A stretch of 64,000 bases of DNA from Bryum argenteum (lineage: Eukaryota; Streptophyta; Bryopsida; Bryales; Bryaceae): contig CM073321.1 of the NCBI GenBank assembly GCA_037043015.1, forward strand, positions 3,167,001-3,231,000. The letters are read 5' to 3'. Numbering within the stretch: position 1 is the first letter of the stretch; each line of letters begins with the position of its first letter. A program made the translations under genes and the position numbers. The notes beneath the pieces were generated by a model. It was given only the letters and a program-made list of their open reading frames with translations, made no database searches and was not told where the DNA came from. This document shows positions 25,475 through 37,295 of the stretch, in pieces.

Positions 25475-25497
25475 AAAAAAAAAAAAAAAAAAAAAAA
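25475..25497 (+). repeat. A-tract (23 bases) preceded by AATAAAG
   Basis: A run of 23 A follows AATAAAG directly. It may be a simple repeat or a copied poly(A) tail. The signal is unusually close to the tract for a true poly(A) site. Confidence 0.6.
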
Positions 25498-25528
25498 CTA
25501 CGATACATAGACTTATTTAGACATCATT

Positions 25529-25660
25529 TACTATAAGAAAACCCTGTTTTTTTTTATGTCTCAACAGACATCTTTAAGCTTGTAGGAAATCATGAGATGT
25601 CTTATAATGTCCTAGAGGACGTCTAGATTTCTAGGATGTCTAATAAGTTGACTTGAGATT
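25529..25660 (+). repeat. CACTA left TIR and subterminal repeats
   Basis: ACTATAAGAAAACCCTG begins a stretch that matches the reverse complement of the right end for over 100 bp, including AAGCTTG, TGTCTTATAATGTCCTAG and GACTTGAGATTGG blocks. Confidence 0.8.
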
Positions 25661-25895
25661 GGCGGGGCATTGTAACGAGGATGTTTGGGATGTTGGTCCA
25701 GACATCGCACTGTCCAGACATGTCTTACAAGACATAGCTATTAACATGAGTATACCACGCTGGCAAGGAAGTCTGGACTAGTGAAGTACATAGACTCGTT
25801 GAGACATCACTTCAAACGTCCGCGTGTCAAGAAGGATGTCCAGAAAGACATCCTTATGTCCTTGCACCCACGGTTGATGTTTTTGTATAGGACGC

Positions 25896-27295
25896 TGCAG
25901 ATACTTCCTGTAGCCATTTGGAACGTCTTGGAGAAGAGGTGCGAGTTGCAATCATCAAAATTTGCAGGGTTTTCTGGCGTATATGTGAGAAGCAGGTTTG
26001 AGATCACTCCCGCAATAGTCTCATGTACAATGTGGCAATGGCAACATATGTGTTGGAGAAGGAATTCTCACTGACACTGTTAAATGTCATGGCCCATCTT
26101 TTTGTACATCTTGTAGAACAATTTTTCATATGCGGACCGGTCCATTGTAGATGGATGTATTCCATTGAGAGCTACATGAAGACCCTTAAAGATTACGTAG
26201 AGACATACGCACATCCCGAAGGTAGCATAGCGAAAAGGTACCGGTTGGACAAAACTCTAGGATTTTATACAGAGTATATGAAACACTACAGAGCAATATT
26301 TTTCTGGGTATGGGATGCTAACAAACATGCTACCATGAATTATGAGATCTCGGGACGCAATAAAACAACAAAGCGCCGAATGGCATAAGGTACGGGGCTA
26401 CGCACATGCATTTGTCATCGACAACGGAGCGTGCATGGAATGATTGCAAAAGTGAGTACCTGTACTTATACTTGGGCATGTCAAGCCATCCCTGTAGTTG
26501 GCTCTTTTTGATGTTGATTAAGATGTCTACAATGATGTCCAATACGACATCGCTTCAACATTCAGGAGTCAACAGAAATGTCTTGAAGACATTAATGTAG
26601 ATTTAGGCGTTGTCAGTTCGGACGGTAGGATGTCTATAAAGACTTAGTCAAGGACATTGAGCGGCTGACACATGTGTTGTTTGTTTAAAGCATGGAACTC
26701 AATACCCTAACAACAACCTTTGTGCACAGGAAATACATCAATGCGAAAGGATGCCAATAGGAAGAGAAAGAAGCATTTTGAGTACAGTCAATACGTCATC
26801 AATCCTCTAGACCTCTGACGTATCCACCCGAGTTGATGGATTTGACATGCTTTGCAAATTGGCTAAATGCACGAGTGTGTAGTGGCTACTTATACACAAC
26901 AATTACATTGGGGGATTTGCAATGGAAGGCCCATTGAGCATACGGCCGAGCATGTGGGATATTTTCAAGCGATACTAGGGCTGGATTACCATAACTATTG
27001 CAAGACGGTTTTGCTATGCAAATGGGTAAGAGCCTCACTGAATATGCAAGTACCGAGTATTGAGCGTGACAAGAATAGATTCAGTATAGCAAACTTCAAC
27101 CACATGGACAACAGAGTGCATTCCGATTCATTTGTATTCTTTTTGGACTGTCAGCAAGTTTTTTTCTCTAATGACCTGACAAGATGCGGTTGGAAGATTA
27201 TTTGCGGAACAAACGTCCGCGGTCGACGTACAACATCACAGCATCGACAACCTGTCGCGAATGGAATTGCAATCAATGACGACGCAAACTTCTAA
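25896..27295 (+). pseudogene. CACTA transposase (TNP2) C-terminal part (DUF4218 and DUF4216-like)
   Basis: LQILPVAIWNVLEKR at 25896 opens the C-terminal half of TNP2. 26040-26300 carries the DUF4218 pattern (MAHLFVHLVEQF, CGPVHCRWMYSIE, GFYTEYMKHYR). 26930-27180 carries a DUF4216-like segment (LLCKWVRASLN, FSIANFNHM, CQQVFFSNDL). Stops near 26389 and between 26600 and 26860 break the frame. The catalytic N-terminal half is missing inside the TIRs, so this element could move only with help from another copy. Confidence 0.75.
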
Positions 27296-28179
27296 GGCTT
27301 ACAACTGCAGATCTTGGAAACAGAGTCTAATCCGAGACCCGGCGCCGACAGGATGGTTCTATGTTACAGCTCCAAGAAATTCTGACGCCGATGGTGAATA
27401 GGATGTTGAGCAAGACATTTTTATGGGCATCAAAGTTGACGTCTGCTGCGACATTCATGTGTGACTGTACGCAAACATCTTGTTAGACATCTTGTAAGAA
27501 ATCCGTATAGATGTCGTATGACTGGTCAAGTCGTCCGACATGGAGTTTTCATTGCCATGTAGATAAAGCGCTAGAAATTGCTCTTTTCTTGTACATCCAC
27601 GTGTTTTTTGAGGTTTCAATATCAGCAAAATATGCATACTTTAAAAATCTATGTTTTGTCACCAATAATATTTTACTGATATTTTATTAATTAAATGATA
27701 TTAAATTTATATTTTCATATTAATAAAGAAATACTATTTTTAATTATAATCTATTATTTTAATATTATAATGTATTGAATTTAATTTAAAAATTACACTC
27801 TATATTGTATTGAATAATAAAGCTATATTTTAGCATCATTTTAAAAAATGGACTAACCGCAAAATAGTGAGATTACCCTAAAATTAATTAATCCAATATT
27901 GCCATGTAAAAGAATTATTTTTTCAATATAAAAAAAGAAAATACCACACAGAAGTGTGAAATCTTTTGTTTCACTCTTGAAAACAAATGCCAATTGAGCT
28001 ACTTTTTCAACATTAGGTCAACATTTTACCCTGCCTACTAGTAACTTTGACACGTTTTTACCTCACTAGACCGAAATTACTTGCTAGTGTGGCAAATTCA
28101 TATCATCGTTGATATCTTGTAAGACATCTAAAAAACTCCGATGTCTCAACCATCATCTCCAGACATCTATGTTGCTATG

Positions 28180-28307
28180 TCCCTCCAATCTCAAGTCATC
28201 TTATTAGACGTTCTACAATCTAGAAGTATGCTAGGACATTATAAGACATCCTTCAAGCTTGAAGATGTCTGCTGAGATATTAAAAAAAACAGGGTTTTCT
28301 TATAGTG
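28180..28307 (-). repeat. CACTA right TIR and subterminal repeats
   Basis: Reverse complement of the left end, ending CTTATAGTG at 28307 before the ATT duplication. AGACATC motifs are dense. Confidence 0.8.
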
Positions 28308-31006
28308 ATTGTCATGTTGTCCTGTAGAGTGGGTCAACTATGAGTGTCACGTTGACCAATACTGTGATGTCCGGTCGACTATCAATTACAAAAAAAAAAC
28401 AAAAGTACAAACATGAGAAGTACCGATTACAAGAGATCCTAATCTCTTGTTCATAGACATCAATGAGCAGAACTTAAAGTTTGGAAAGTCCAACAAAAAA
28501 CAGAGCAAACCAACAATCCATGCGCCCGCAATACCGCGGTAATGGAGTTGCCTAAAGGTGAAAAGTTTTATTCTAGAGATAGTCATTAAGAAGGAGGTGA
28601 GGTACTCGGTTCCAAGCCACTGAAGCTAGAACTAATGCTTGTGCTCAAACTTTGATCATGATCAATAATGAACACCACGTTGAACCAAACGCATCTTCCG
28701 GAACCCATTTTTGAATCCAAAAACCACCATGACAGTGGTTTTTGGTCACAAGGGAATGAACAAGAACAACACATAAGAAGAGATATTAGGGGAGGAAGAA
28801 AACGTAAAGAAATAAAGAAGGAAGCCTTCCGTCGATCTCCTTTTAACCCTCTTCTGGATTTTAGCTAGCCATTTCTTTGTCCTACCTTTGATTGGGGCGT
28901 GCCATAGCTTGATTGGGGCGTGACATAGCTAAGTCAATTTTGCGCTCACCTCCAAAATCTCAAAAGCATAGGATCAAAATCCTAGGAAAAATTTCCAAAA
29001 AATTGGGGCCTACTTTTCTACTATCGGTAGGAGCAAACCTTGCAACACCCCTAACTTTGGGGACTCTTATCTCCCTCCCTACAACTTGGAATGGGGTGTG
29101 CCATGTCCCTATCGAAAGTCCTACTTAATTTTTGCTTTCCTATCAAATCTTATTCTACTTATATAAAGATCAAGGGGCAGATGGAGAAAATAGCAGAGGA
29201 CACAAGTAGAAGAGGAAGAAAACAAGACAATAGATCATGATAGATTGAAAGTCCCTCTCTAGCATGCAAAATGGGATCAAAGAAGAGTGAGAAGGAGGAT
29301 CTCGGCCTTCTTTTTCCTAACAACTAATTATCACAAGAAGGAGGCCCCTCACCTTCCTTCTCCTAATTAAAAACCGTCACAAGGAAGAGATGAAGAGAAA
29401 TAATATCTAATAGATTGAGAGGGCTAGACAATGGCTTGAATACAAGCTCTTAAAGTACAAAATATGTAGCCTCCAAAGAGGCGGCTCATCATACCCATCT
29501 GAGGGTCAAAGCTCTAACTAAGGTCTTAATGGATGAATGTCACCATTATTCTGCGGTCGTCTGTTCATGAAACACCCCATCCATCACCAGCTCTACCAAT
29601 GAAAGTAGCTCTCACATATCATCACAAAGTTAAGTGAACAAAACCAAGATAATCAATTACGAATGCAAAGATGGAGATCAAAAGTTAGATGAGGAAGGCC
29701 AATGATAACACGCTCTAGTGTAATTCAAGCAACTAGTCTTTTTCTACATTTTGGAATTAGTAAGGGGAATTTTTATCCTCCTCTTGTCATTCTGATCTAA
29801 TCCTAATCTAAAGCATAATTTTGCGCCAAATATTCTACCCAAGACCTTCCAACAACTAACTCCTAATGTGCACATTGCATTTGTAACTAAATTATCTTAG
29901 TTTCCTCAAATTATTTCAAAATGACATGGTTTGTTAACTCTCCATTGATAAAAACCGCAATATACAAGACTTCAAGAAAAGAGCGCGTAGACGCTTTTAC
30001 ATCAATATCCGACGTGTGATCGCTATTCTTGAGACTCAAATGGACGAGAAGCTATAGCACATTGTTCCTCCGAAAAAGTCTTTATTTAAGGTTTGTTGGG
30101 CAATTATGGCCGAGAGTAAAAAAATTGTAAGTTCCGAATTGTCCTGAACAAGAAGGCTACCTAAGCTCCAATCTATACCGAGATATGACATCTCCCTAGG
30201 AAGAACAAAGTTGGAGAATTTTTCTTTTTATGGGGAGTATCTTCCTAGGAACCTCACGTTTACAAATACTACACTGCCAAAGGATTTAGATTACATTCTA
30301 GTGCCGTACAATACAAATGTATTTCCAAAGAAGAAGTCTAGGTCACTTTGTTGTCTATGCTATTGTGCTAGCTCATAGTATATGAAAAACATCTACTTTG
30401 CCCAGACAATGGAAGCAACCGTTTTGAAGGTAACCATAATATCCTACCAACTCTTGGCTACATTGTTAATTTGCAGTCTAAACTGGCGCCAACCGTGTTA
30501 TTTTAGCGAATTACAATTAGTTCAAATCCTTCATACACATGTCTGGCGTTCAAGGAAAATCTCGTCAATTTAGGTGGAAAAAAGTTTTCATACAATAATT
30601 ATAAGCACATAACACGTAATTTGTTATAATGGTAATATTCAAACTCTCAAAAACCAATCGACTCAAATTCCAACATATGTATTGAGCTAAACACGCCTCT
30701 GTAGAGCTAAAGTGAATACAAAAGATGATGAAAGTAGCAAACGCAAAATGCATTCCGACAGCAATTTGCAAAAAGAGCACAATAAACGATAAACACAATT
30801 AAACAGGGAATCGACAATCAACGCCAAAAATATACAAACACTTGAATCGTTGACCTTTAAAGCACAACGACTATACCAATACTTAACTACAAATATCAAC
30901 TGCTAGCAAAGATAAGAGATAGGACTTCTACATGCATTTCTAAGATGATTCTATTGGAAAAAAGTCACGATACGATAAATTGATTGCTCAAATTGCACTG
31001 AGGTCA
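28308..31006. other. AT-rich sequence without a supported gene
   Basis: No coding signal stands out on either strand. A 21-bp unit (TGATTGGGGCGTGCCATAGCT) is duplicated in tandem near 28890-28931. 29100-29700 is purine-rich. This stretch may include the 3' end of the DUF7869 element, but no terminal repeat could be placed. Confidence 0.45.
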
Positions 31007-31027
31007 TTTAGCTCGACTAGAGCTAAA
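31007..31027. repeat. Single palindrome 3' of the DUF7869 gene
   Basis: TTTAGCTCGA, C, then TAGAGCTAAA: one mismatch from the palindrome of the arrays at 43951 and 51812. It lies about 35 bp past the end of the DUF7869 frame and is the leftmost copy seen in the window. Confidence 0.75.
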
Positions 31028-31059
31028 TTGGCATGCCCAAATAAACTAGGGATGTCAGG

Positions 31060-33853
31060 CTACTCCTCTCCACCGTCGTACCGCTCAATACTTTGTTTGA
31101 TGATGTCGATTTGACGCTCCGATAATGAAATAATCGGACGCCGAGAGCCAAGTTTTGCACTTGATTTCCATGACGTAAAAATAGCATCAGCATGAAGCCA
31201 TTCCGGAATGTGAGTGTCTTCAACTTTCCATTTGAAAGTCTTCTTCGTATCCCAACCAGCATAGGTTTCCTGAACAACACTATTTTTTGATGCAGGTTGA
31301 AAATATTGCATTTGAATACAGCTTGGATAGTTGTGATCAACATCGAAATCAGTTAAAGCCCTAGCAATCCAGAAAGGACGAGCATCCCCATCGGCTGGAC
31401 GTAGAGCTACAAAATATCCAGCAAAAACATCTCGACCAACCCGAAACGACTTCCTTGGTCTATCACACAACCGTCCAAAAAAGTGCAGATCACGCCCATA
31501 TTCCTCTCGCAATTAGCCAGTATTTAAGAATTCTCGTGTCGCAGGTACTCGATTGAAGGCCAACACCCGTTTTTCAAAAATGAAGACACTTCTATAGGCT
31601 CAACCAACGCAAGGTTCACAGCTCGCCAATAGCGAATAACAAATTCATGACGCCGACCAAAGACATGTCCACAATTTTATGCCTCCATTAGTAGAAGGTA
31701 ACCACTCATTGTCTGTGCATAACATCTTATACTGCATCATGGGCCATCCATTGTCATGCTTGTAAAACTTGCATTGCTGACCCTACAAATGCCCAACTAG
31801 AATTTCATCTCTAGAACCAATGTAGTCTTTGATATAACCCTTGAAGTCAGGTATTTCCTCTATCAAATGAGGAATGACCGGCAAAGACTCCTCGTCCATA
31901 AATGACTTCATCAACTGAGGAAGTGTGAGAAAGTCATTCTCTTTGAGATTCATGCTTCAACGTCCGAAGAGAGCGTCAATATCTTCGTGGGTATGTCCAA
32001 CTAACAAGAAATTGACATATACTTCACGGAACACACCCATGTGTACGAGAAGAGACCAAAAGCAAAACATAAATCTATTCTTGTTGTCAGAAGCTCCATT
32101 GTCCAGTTGCACATGCAAGATAGGAGGTAGAGGCTCCGCCACCCCAGAATCTTCACTTTCAGGTAGAAGAGAGTTTAAACACCCTTCTTTTCCAAACAAT
32201 ACAGCTTCAAATACAGGCAACGACCCCGAATTTGCGAATAATGATTTCGAATACGAGATCAGAACACCTTCTAGATCTCGTAAAAGCTTTAATATTGATC
32301 CAACAGTGTGATTGCCATCACTTGGATAAATATCGAGCCCATAATGAGCATACCGGACATCGCTATGCCCGTGCGCAATCATGCCAGTCACAGCAATTGG
32401 AAGCTTCATCAATGCATCATTTGCCTTTGTTTTATGTGAAAATACAGGGCACGCAGTCTTTGCATGATCCATTTTGTCATATATTATACAAAGTACATCT
32501 CTCGGCCTCTGAATAGAAAGAGAACGATTTGAATAATAATACTCACGATGCGTTTCTTGATGATGCAAATGCTCTTCTAGCTTCTTGATCCACATATTCT
32601 CTTCACATGAATCGGGTACCATCGACTTGATCATTGTCTCCATCCTATCACAGATTGAGGAACGAGCAAAGTTGTCCCCCGGCGCCTTCTTCGAATACTC
32701 AGAAAATTTTGACCTCCTAATCCTGCTAAGTGTGCTCTGCGAAATGGACTTCAAGCCCAACCTCTCATTGATGTCATTAATCCTGGTATGGCATGCTTCC
32801 ATCTAAAGGACAACGGCAAGGACTTAGACACAACCTTCTTACCAGATGTCAACATCTTCGTCCTGTGAGGCATATGATCATCAGCATTGTCAATGAATTT
32901 CTTCAAAGTAGCTACAGCTTGCTTAACATGCAATCGTGGTTTCTTCTGACCAACATTGCTATGGTGGCGAGCACGTAGTCCAGCTGCAGCTTCTGCCTTC
33001 CTCCTGTAGAATGTTGACATCAGAACTCCACTTATATGTTGCCATGCACGCGCGCAAACGTCAATGCCTTCAGTGGTTACCATCATTGTGCCGTCTGGTG
33101 CCTGATGAAAACAATTATTAACATCTATCTTGAAATGTGACTTAAATTTAAAACCCGACACCTTGTACATTTGCTTTCGGAGAGCCATAATTTTGTCTCG
33201 AGGGAAGGGTTGGCAACAGTTCTTACTGCAACAAATCTTGCTTGCAACCAAGTTGACTGAATCTAATGTCAGGAGCTCCTCTTCTCTCTTGGTCCTTAAG
33301 AATCGTGAGTTCAGTGGTCCCAACTCATACGGTCGCACCCCCTTTCTCTTTGGATGATCGCAGGCATAAACAACAACATGAAATTGATTAACTCGTGAAT
33401 GATCAAGTAGTGACCAACCCTCATGGATAGCATGGCTAAGCTTCCAACTCCTAGTTCCATATATGGTCTGAGCACGTACGAAGTCAAAATTCAAGCACTT
33501 TACGATCTGCACAACTACCTAATCTTCACATACGGGCTCGTCATTACTTTCTAACATTCTTTCAGCGTCCAGAGTCTGACAAATGCCTTCACCTACAACG
33601 TCCCCACTATCGTTTAGAAGTGTCACAAATTTTGTAACCCATTTACTTCTGGGCAGTCCGGGTCAATCTTTTAAATGGTCCAGAAGAACAAGCTTGGAAG
33701 GGACATCCAAGTCCTATAAGACCACAAACAAAGACGAATTAGTACGAATGGATAAACTCAAGACAAAAATATATGAAGCAAAATTAGTAAATCCAATACC
33801 TCAAAAATAAGACGCTGAAAATCTCCGTCGCCATCGGATTCACTCAATTCCAT
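31060..33853 (-). pseudogene. DUF7869-type putative transposase gene, copy 1
   Basis: Exon 1 (33853-33800) starts MELSESDGDGDFQRL. It joins exon 2 at 33713 across an 86-bp intron with GT and TATAG ends. The N-terminal half has a CC/CxxC-containing segment (KICCSKNCCQPF) and a basic helix region (RRKAEAAAGLRARHH). The C-terminal half has the DUF7869 signature: HVQLDNGASDNKNRFMF, then VNFLLVGHTHEDIDALFGR. Conserved D, N and H/D residues there look like an RNase H-type catalytic core, which is why I suspect a transposase. A distal domain at 31060-31512 (FFGRLCDRPR, DIIKQSIERYDGG) ends it. Stops occur near 33666, 33520 and 31955, with more at 31513-31925. The frame change near 32810 may be a short intron. 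The gene is decayed here. Confidence 0.65.
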
Positions 33854-33956
33854 GATTACCCGAATGCCAGCAATAAACACACAATCATGAGAAATCACTG
33901 GTAAATTAATATACCTGCAGTCAGAAATGTGTATGACCATTGAGAAAGTATGGCCA

Positions 33957-34057
33957 TTTAGCTAGACTCGAGCTAAATGGTCTTCAAGATATTTGTTCAT
34001 CACGCTAACCCCGAAGCATTTGTAGCTGGATGACCGTTTAGCTCGAGTCGAGCTAAA
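33957..34057. repeat. Palindrome pair upstream of DUF7869 copy 1 (truncated array)
   Basis: Two 21-bp palindromes start at 33957 and 34037 (80 bp apart) with one related spacer between them. Element B begins 31 bp after the second one. Compared with copy 2, two units are missing, joined within the palindrome. Confidence 0.85.
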
Positions 34058-34087
34058 TGGTCTTCTTTTTACACGTGCTTCGGGGTG

Positions 34088-34852
34088 TGTTAGCCGGGGT
34101 ACGGGTATGGAGATGCCCGAGGTATGAGAACGGGGAAGGTAAAGGTAGGAAACAGGGAGAAGACCGGGGCTTGGAGACGACGCTCACAATTACTCCCAGG
34201 GTCCGGGTAGAGTATGGCGGTCGTTGACCGGGCCGCAATCACCTAGTGATTAATTCGGTCGGGCGAGCCAGTCCTGAGCGGCCGAGGTATGATCGAGGGG
34301 GGTCAAGACCCAGGGTTACAGTCTCCCGGGGTGACTCGTCCTTGGCTCACTTCCACGGCCACGGTGCTCGTTCAGCGAGACAGATCCTTGGGCGGGGCGT
34401 TTGCGACGGCAGCTGCACAACCACGTGAGAGATTGAGACACCAAGGCTCCGACTCAGTGACTACCACGGTGCCAAGGCCTCCGCAGATGAAGCGCGATTA
34501 GAGGAGGGTAGTAGAAAATAGATAGAGGCGGGGAAGATAGAATTGGGTCGAGTCCTGTGTTTTCATTGAATTGGAGAATGCCGTAAGGCTACAAAGTTCG
34601 TGAGTACGCACTCGTGGCTAACATCCTGTTCTAGCAATACAAGGAGCTGCTATTGTATCATTCTACCCTTATTTATAATAAAACCTAAATCCCTTGCGCG
34701 CCCCTTCGACTTTCTTGCTGTGTGTCACGGTCTCGATCCTCGTGGTCCTCTCGATCACCGTGTCCTTGGCCTCGAGCCCCGGGTCGTCGTTAATTCCTGG
34801 TCTCCCGTGGCCGTGGTCTTCGATGATGATACCCGTGGTTCGGCGGGTAACA
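34088..34852 (-). repeat. 3' LTR of element B
   Basis: On the minus strand it runs TGTTACCCGCC...CCCCGGCTAACA, so both ends carry TGTTA/TAACA. The 16-base purine tract lies immediately upstream (34868-34853). A TTATTTATAATAAGG box near 34670 would be the U3 TATA element. Length is 765 bp. Confidence 0.75.
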
Positions 34853-34868
34853 TTTTGCCCTCCTTTGC
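34853..34868 (-). other. Polypurine tract of element B
   Basis: GCAAAGGAGGGCAAAA on the minus strand directly precedes the LTR start TGTTACCC. It primes plus-strand DNA synthesis in LTR elements. Confidence 0.65.
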
Positions 34869-34961
34869 AGAGTGCAATTCGTCCTCGATTTGCTGGCTTA
34901 GCGGCGCGTGGGGGCGGGCCTCCTGTTCGGTCTGGCTTGCTCCCGGGGAAATTGCCGACCG

Positions 34962-35693
34962 CTACGAGGGGGTTCTTCGCCGTGGTACGATCGACGGAGT
35001 GCCTCGCCACCGCCGATGTATCGTGACATGGTTTCCTCGAAAATTGAGCGCATGTGTATACACATCGAACACCGTACCCCCTAAGGTCCGATTGCATGCA
35101 GGGCACTGTCGCCCTGTACTCTCAGAGTTGGCATAATGTGCGGTGAGGTCCGGGTGTTCGTGGAAATAACGCAACACGAACTGCATGGACTCCGAGGCCT
35201 CGTCTCCGTCTTCATCCGCGTCTTCCATGTTCCACCCCTCCTGTTCCTCCTTCCGGAGGAGGATTTGCCCGCTGGGCGAGAGATAACGGGAGGGTATTAC
35301 TACGCAACGGGAGAGAACGTGGGCAGGGGGTCCGAGTGGGCTACCGGGGACTCGGCCCGAGTCGGCCATGGGTAAGTACCATCCGGATTTTGTCTCACCG
35401 GGGACTCGTACTGTGTAGGTGGTGACAGAACCGGAAGGTGGTATGGGGGCGAGCTTGCCGAGGGGTGCTACCGCGAGAGATCGGTGTGGGGGTCCTGTTC
35501 GTGTCCACAACCCCTCGGGTATGTCCACCCTCTCTTCTCCAATTTGTGTCGGGAATTGATAGATGCCTTTCCCGGAGTTAGTGTCCATTGCCCTGTCCCC
35601 GGCGTGTGTAGGGGTCGGCTGCTCGTGGGTGTCCTCCTCCTCCTGTATGTTGTCATAATCCTCCTCGTGGGTGTATGTCCGGGGCTGGGTCAA
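34962..35693 (-). CDS. ORF4 of element B with a C-terminal zinc-finger-like motif
   Basis: A 243-residue frame on the minus strand. It is acidic at the N-terminus (EEDYDNIQEEEDTHEQ) and Pro/Gly-rich in the middle. A helix (MQFVLRYFHEHPDLTAHYA) follows, then CPACNRTLGGTVFDVYTH, which fits one C2H2-type finger, with a basic tail after it. It is the last gene before the polypurine tract. I do not recognise a family. RNA or DNA binding is suggested only by the finger and the basic tail. No internal stop was seen. Confidence 0.45.
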   Translation of the reverse strand: MTQPRTYTHEEDYDNIQEEEDTHEQPTPTHAGDRAMDTNSGKGIYQFPTQIGEERVDIPEGLWTRTGPPHRSLAVAPLGKLAPIPPSGSVTTYTVRVPGETKSGWYLPMADSGRVPGSPLGPPAHVLSRCVVIPSRYLSPSGQILLRKEEQEGWNMEDADEDGDEASESMQFVLRYFHEHPDLTAHYANSESTGRQCPACNRTLGGTVFDVYTHALNFRGNHVTIHRRWRGTPSIVPRRRTPS

Positions 35694-35832
35694 TTCTGTT
35701 CCTCCATGGGTTGAGGTTGTACCTCCTTGTCATCCTCTCCGAGGAAGGGTTCGCCTTGGCGCCCCAGTGTTGTCGGAGCCCTCAAGCTCCAATGCGATTA
35801 ATGCATCACCCGTGCATTGATCAAGGAATGCT

Positions 35833-37295
35833 ACGGGGGTTCTTCCGATGTGTGCGGTTCCGATCGCAAAGATGTGGTATCTGTGGTGGCGATAATTCTA
35901 GCCGCGTGATTCGTCGAAGCCACCTTGTTGGCTTTGAAGTTCTCCCGGGCGTTTTCCACCTCCTGGCGGTGCCGCTGCACCGTGTCCATGTCCGTGGCAT
36001 TGGAGAAGGAGGTCGTGGCTTTGAGGGCCAACTCCTCTGACAATGTCTTGCATTTGGCGAGGAGTTCGGCGATTTACGGTCTAGCCGCTCAATTCTCTCC
36101 CCGTCCTCGGTGCTTTGGTCCTCGAAAGTGCGGGACCTTTCCGTGGGCTGCACGAGTTCTAGATCCCGTGCATCGAGTTGGTTCTGCAGGGAAGTTATCT
36201 CGTCCTGAGTTGGTTGGTGTAGAGCTGGACCTCCAGCTTGTACTCCTCCATGGATTTACGAGCCGTGGCCTGGGTTTTCTGCATCAGCTGTGCCGTATGG
36301 CGCTTATGCCGAGTCTCCCAGTCTTTGTACTTGGCCGAGGCTGTCTGCTGCTGTTGCTCCGCGCTGTGAAGGAAGTGCAGCATCTCTTCCATACAAGTCT
36401 CCATTGTGCGTTTTTGGGCCTCGAACTCCTTGGCGCGGGGGCCGAAAACCGTGGTCGTGGACGTACTGGCGATCTCCATGGGGCCGCCTCCTCCTGTTGT
36501 CCCCTCCTCCTCGGTGCGTGGCCGCTTTCCACGGTGGGTTGGCGTGGTGTTTGGCTGCTGGGATTCTGCCACCTCGCGCTGTACATCAAGGAAGGTGCCC
36601 ATGGCCCAGGGGTGATGGTTTACCCGGTGGTAATCCAAGAAATGGCCGATAAACTGTGTCAAAAATGGGGCGATGGGGCTCTCGTAGTCGTCACTCTGGA
36701 CATGCCCTTGGATTTGATTCACCGCATTCCAGTCCACGAGCCGACCCCAGTTAATCTTTTCGCCGCGGCCCGCCATGACACACAATGCAATTTGATCCGG
36801 ATGCACTGCATTGCAGTCATTCCGAAAAAATACTTGGCTGAGTATGCCACGGATTCTGCCAAACCACGGGTCGGGCATCTTTGGATTGTTCCGTGTGATA
36901 TCGTAAACGTCGAACTTGCCTCCTCCTCGGATAGGGTACCCGTAGGTGTAAACCGTGGTGTCGGGCTGTGGCAGACTGCTGCTGTGCGGTGACCAGCTAG
37001 TGACCCCCGTGCCATCCCAACCGAAGAATTGGTGGAGGTACCTCGGGGAGTACCTAACGAGGACCCCTTCCACGACCCCGGCCACCTCGGTGTTGTTAGG
37101 ATCCTCCTGCTGCCGCTCCCTCATTGAGGCGATAAATGCCCTGCATCGTCCGAGGTCAATATTCTCACGGAGGTGGTTTGCGTATCACAACAATCCTGCC
37201 TCGGTGAGCCATTCAATGTCGGGGTACTTCTTCCACTCCGCGATCTGCCGTGGGACGTACAGTGGCTTCCGCTCCCGAGGGGCACCGCGCGCCAT
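35833..37295 (-). pseudogene. ORF3 of element B: N-terminal domain plus coiled coil
   Basis: The ATG at 37295 starts MARGAPRERKPLYVPRQ. One in-frame TGA lies near residue 38, and a frame change near 36190 separates the tail. The N-terminal half includes WFGRIRGILSQVFFRNDC and PDQIALCVMAGRGEKINWG. That arrangement recalls plant 'putative transposon protein' domains found beside gypsy elements, an uncertain match. A Lys/Arg patch (HRGKRPRTEEE) could be a nuclear signal. The C-terminal third is coiled coil (FEAQKRTMETCMEEMLHFL, QHRQEVENAREN). The insertion D gene has the same plan. Confidence 0.5.

Larger units (their letters stand above)
25529..28307. mobile_element. CACTA (En/Spm) DNA transposon with intact ends
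   Basis: The left end reads (T)ACTATAAGAAAACCCTG and the right end is its reverse complement CAGGGTTTTCTTATAGTG. The match extends on through AGACATC-rich subterminal sequence. The flanking triplets are ATT at 25526-25528 and ATT at 28308-28310, the 3-bp target duplication expected of CACTA elements. The left terminal C has mutated to T. Many AGACATC/GATGTCT motifs in both orientations populate the subterminal regions, as binding sites for the element's own protein do in En/Spm. At 2779 bp it is an internally deleted copy. Confidence 0.85.

Noticed and set aside
34600-35136. Plus-strand open frame of 178 codons
   Set aside because: It runs antisense across the element B LTR and ORF4 and lacks protein character.
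35925-36992. Plus-strand open frame of 355 codons
   Set aside because: It is the antisense shadow of ORF3 of element B, which has the coiled coil and sensible composition on the minus strand.
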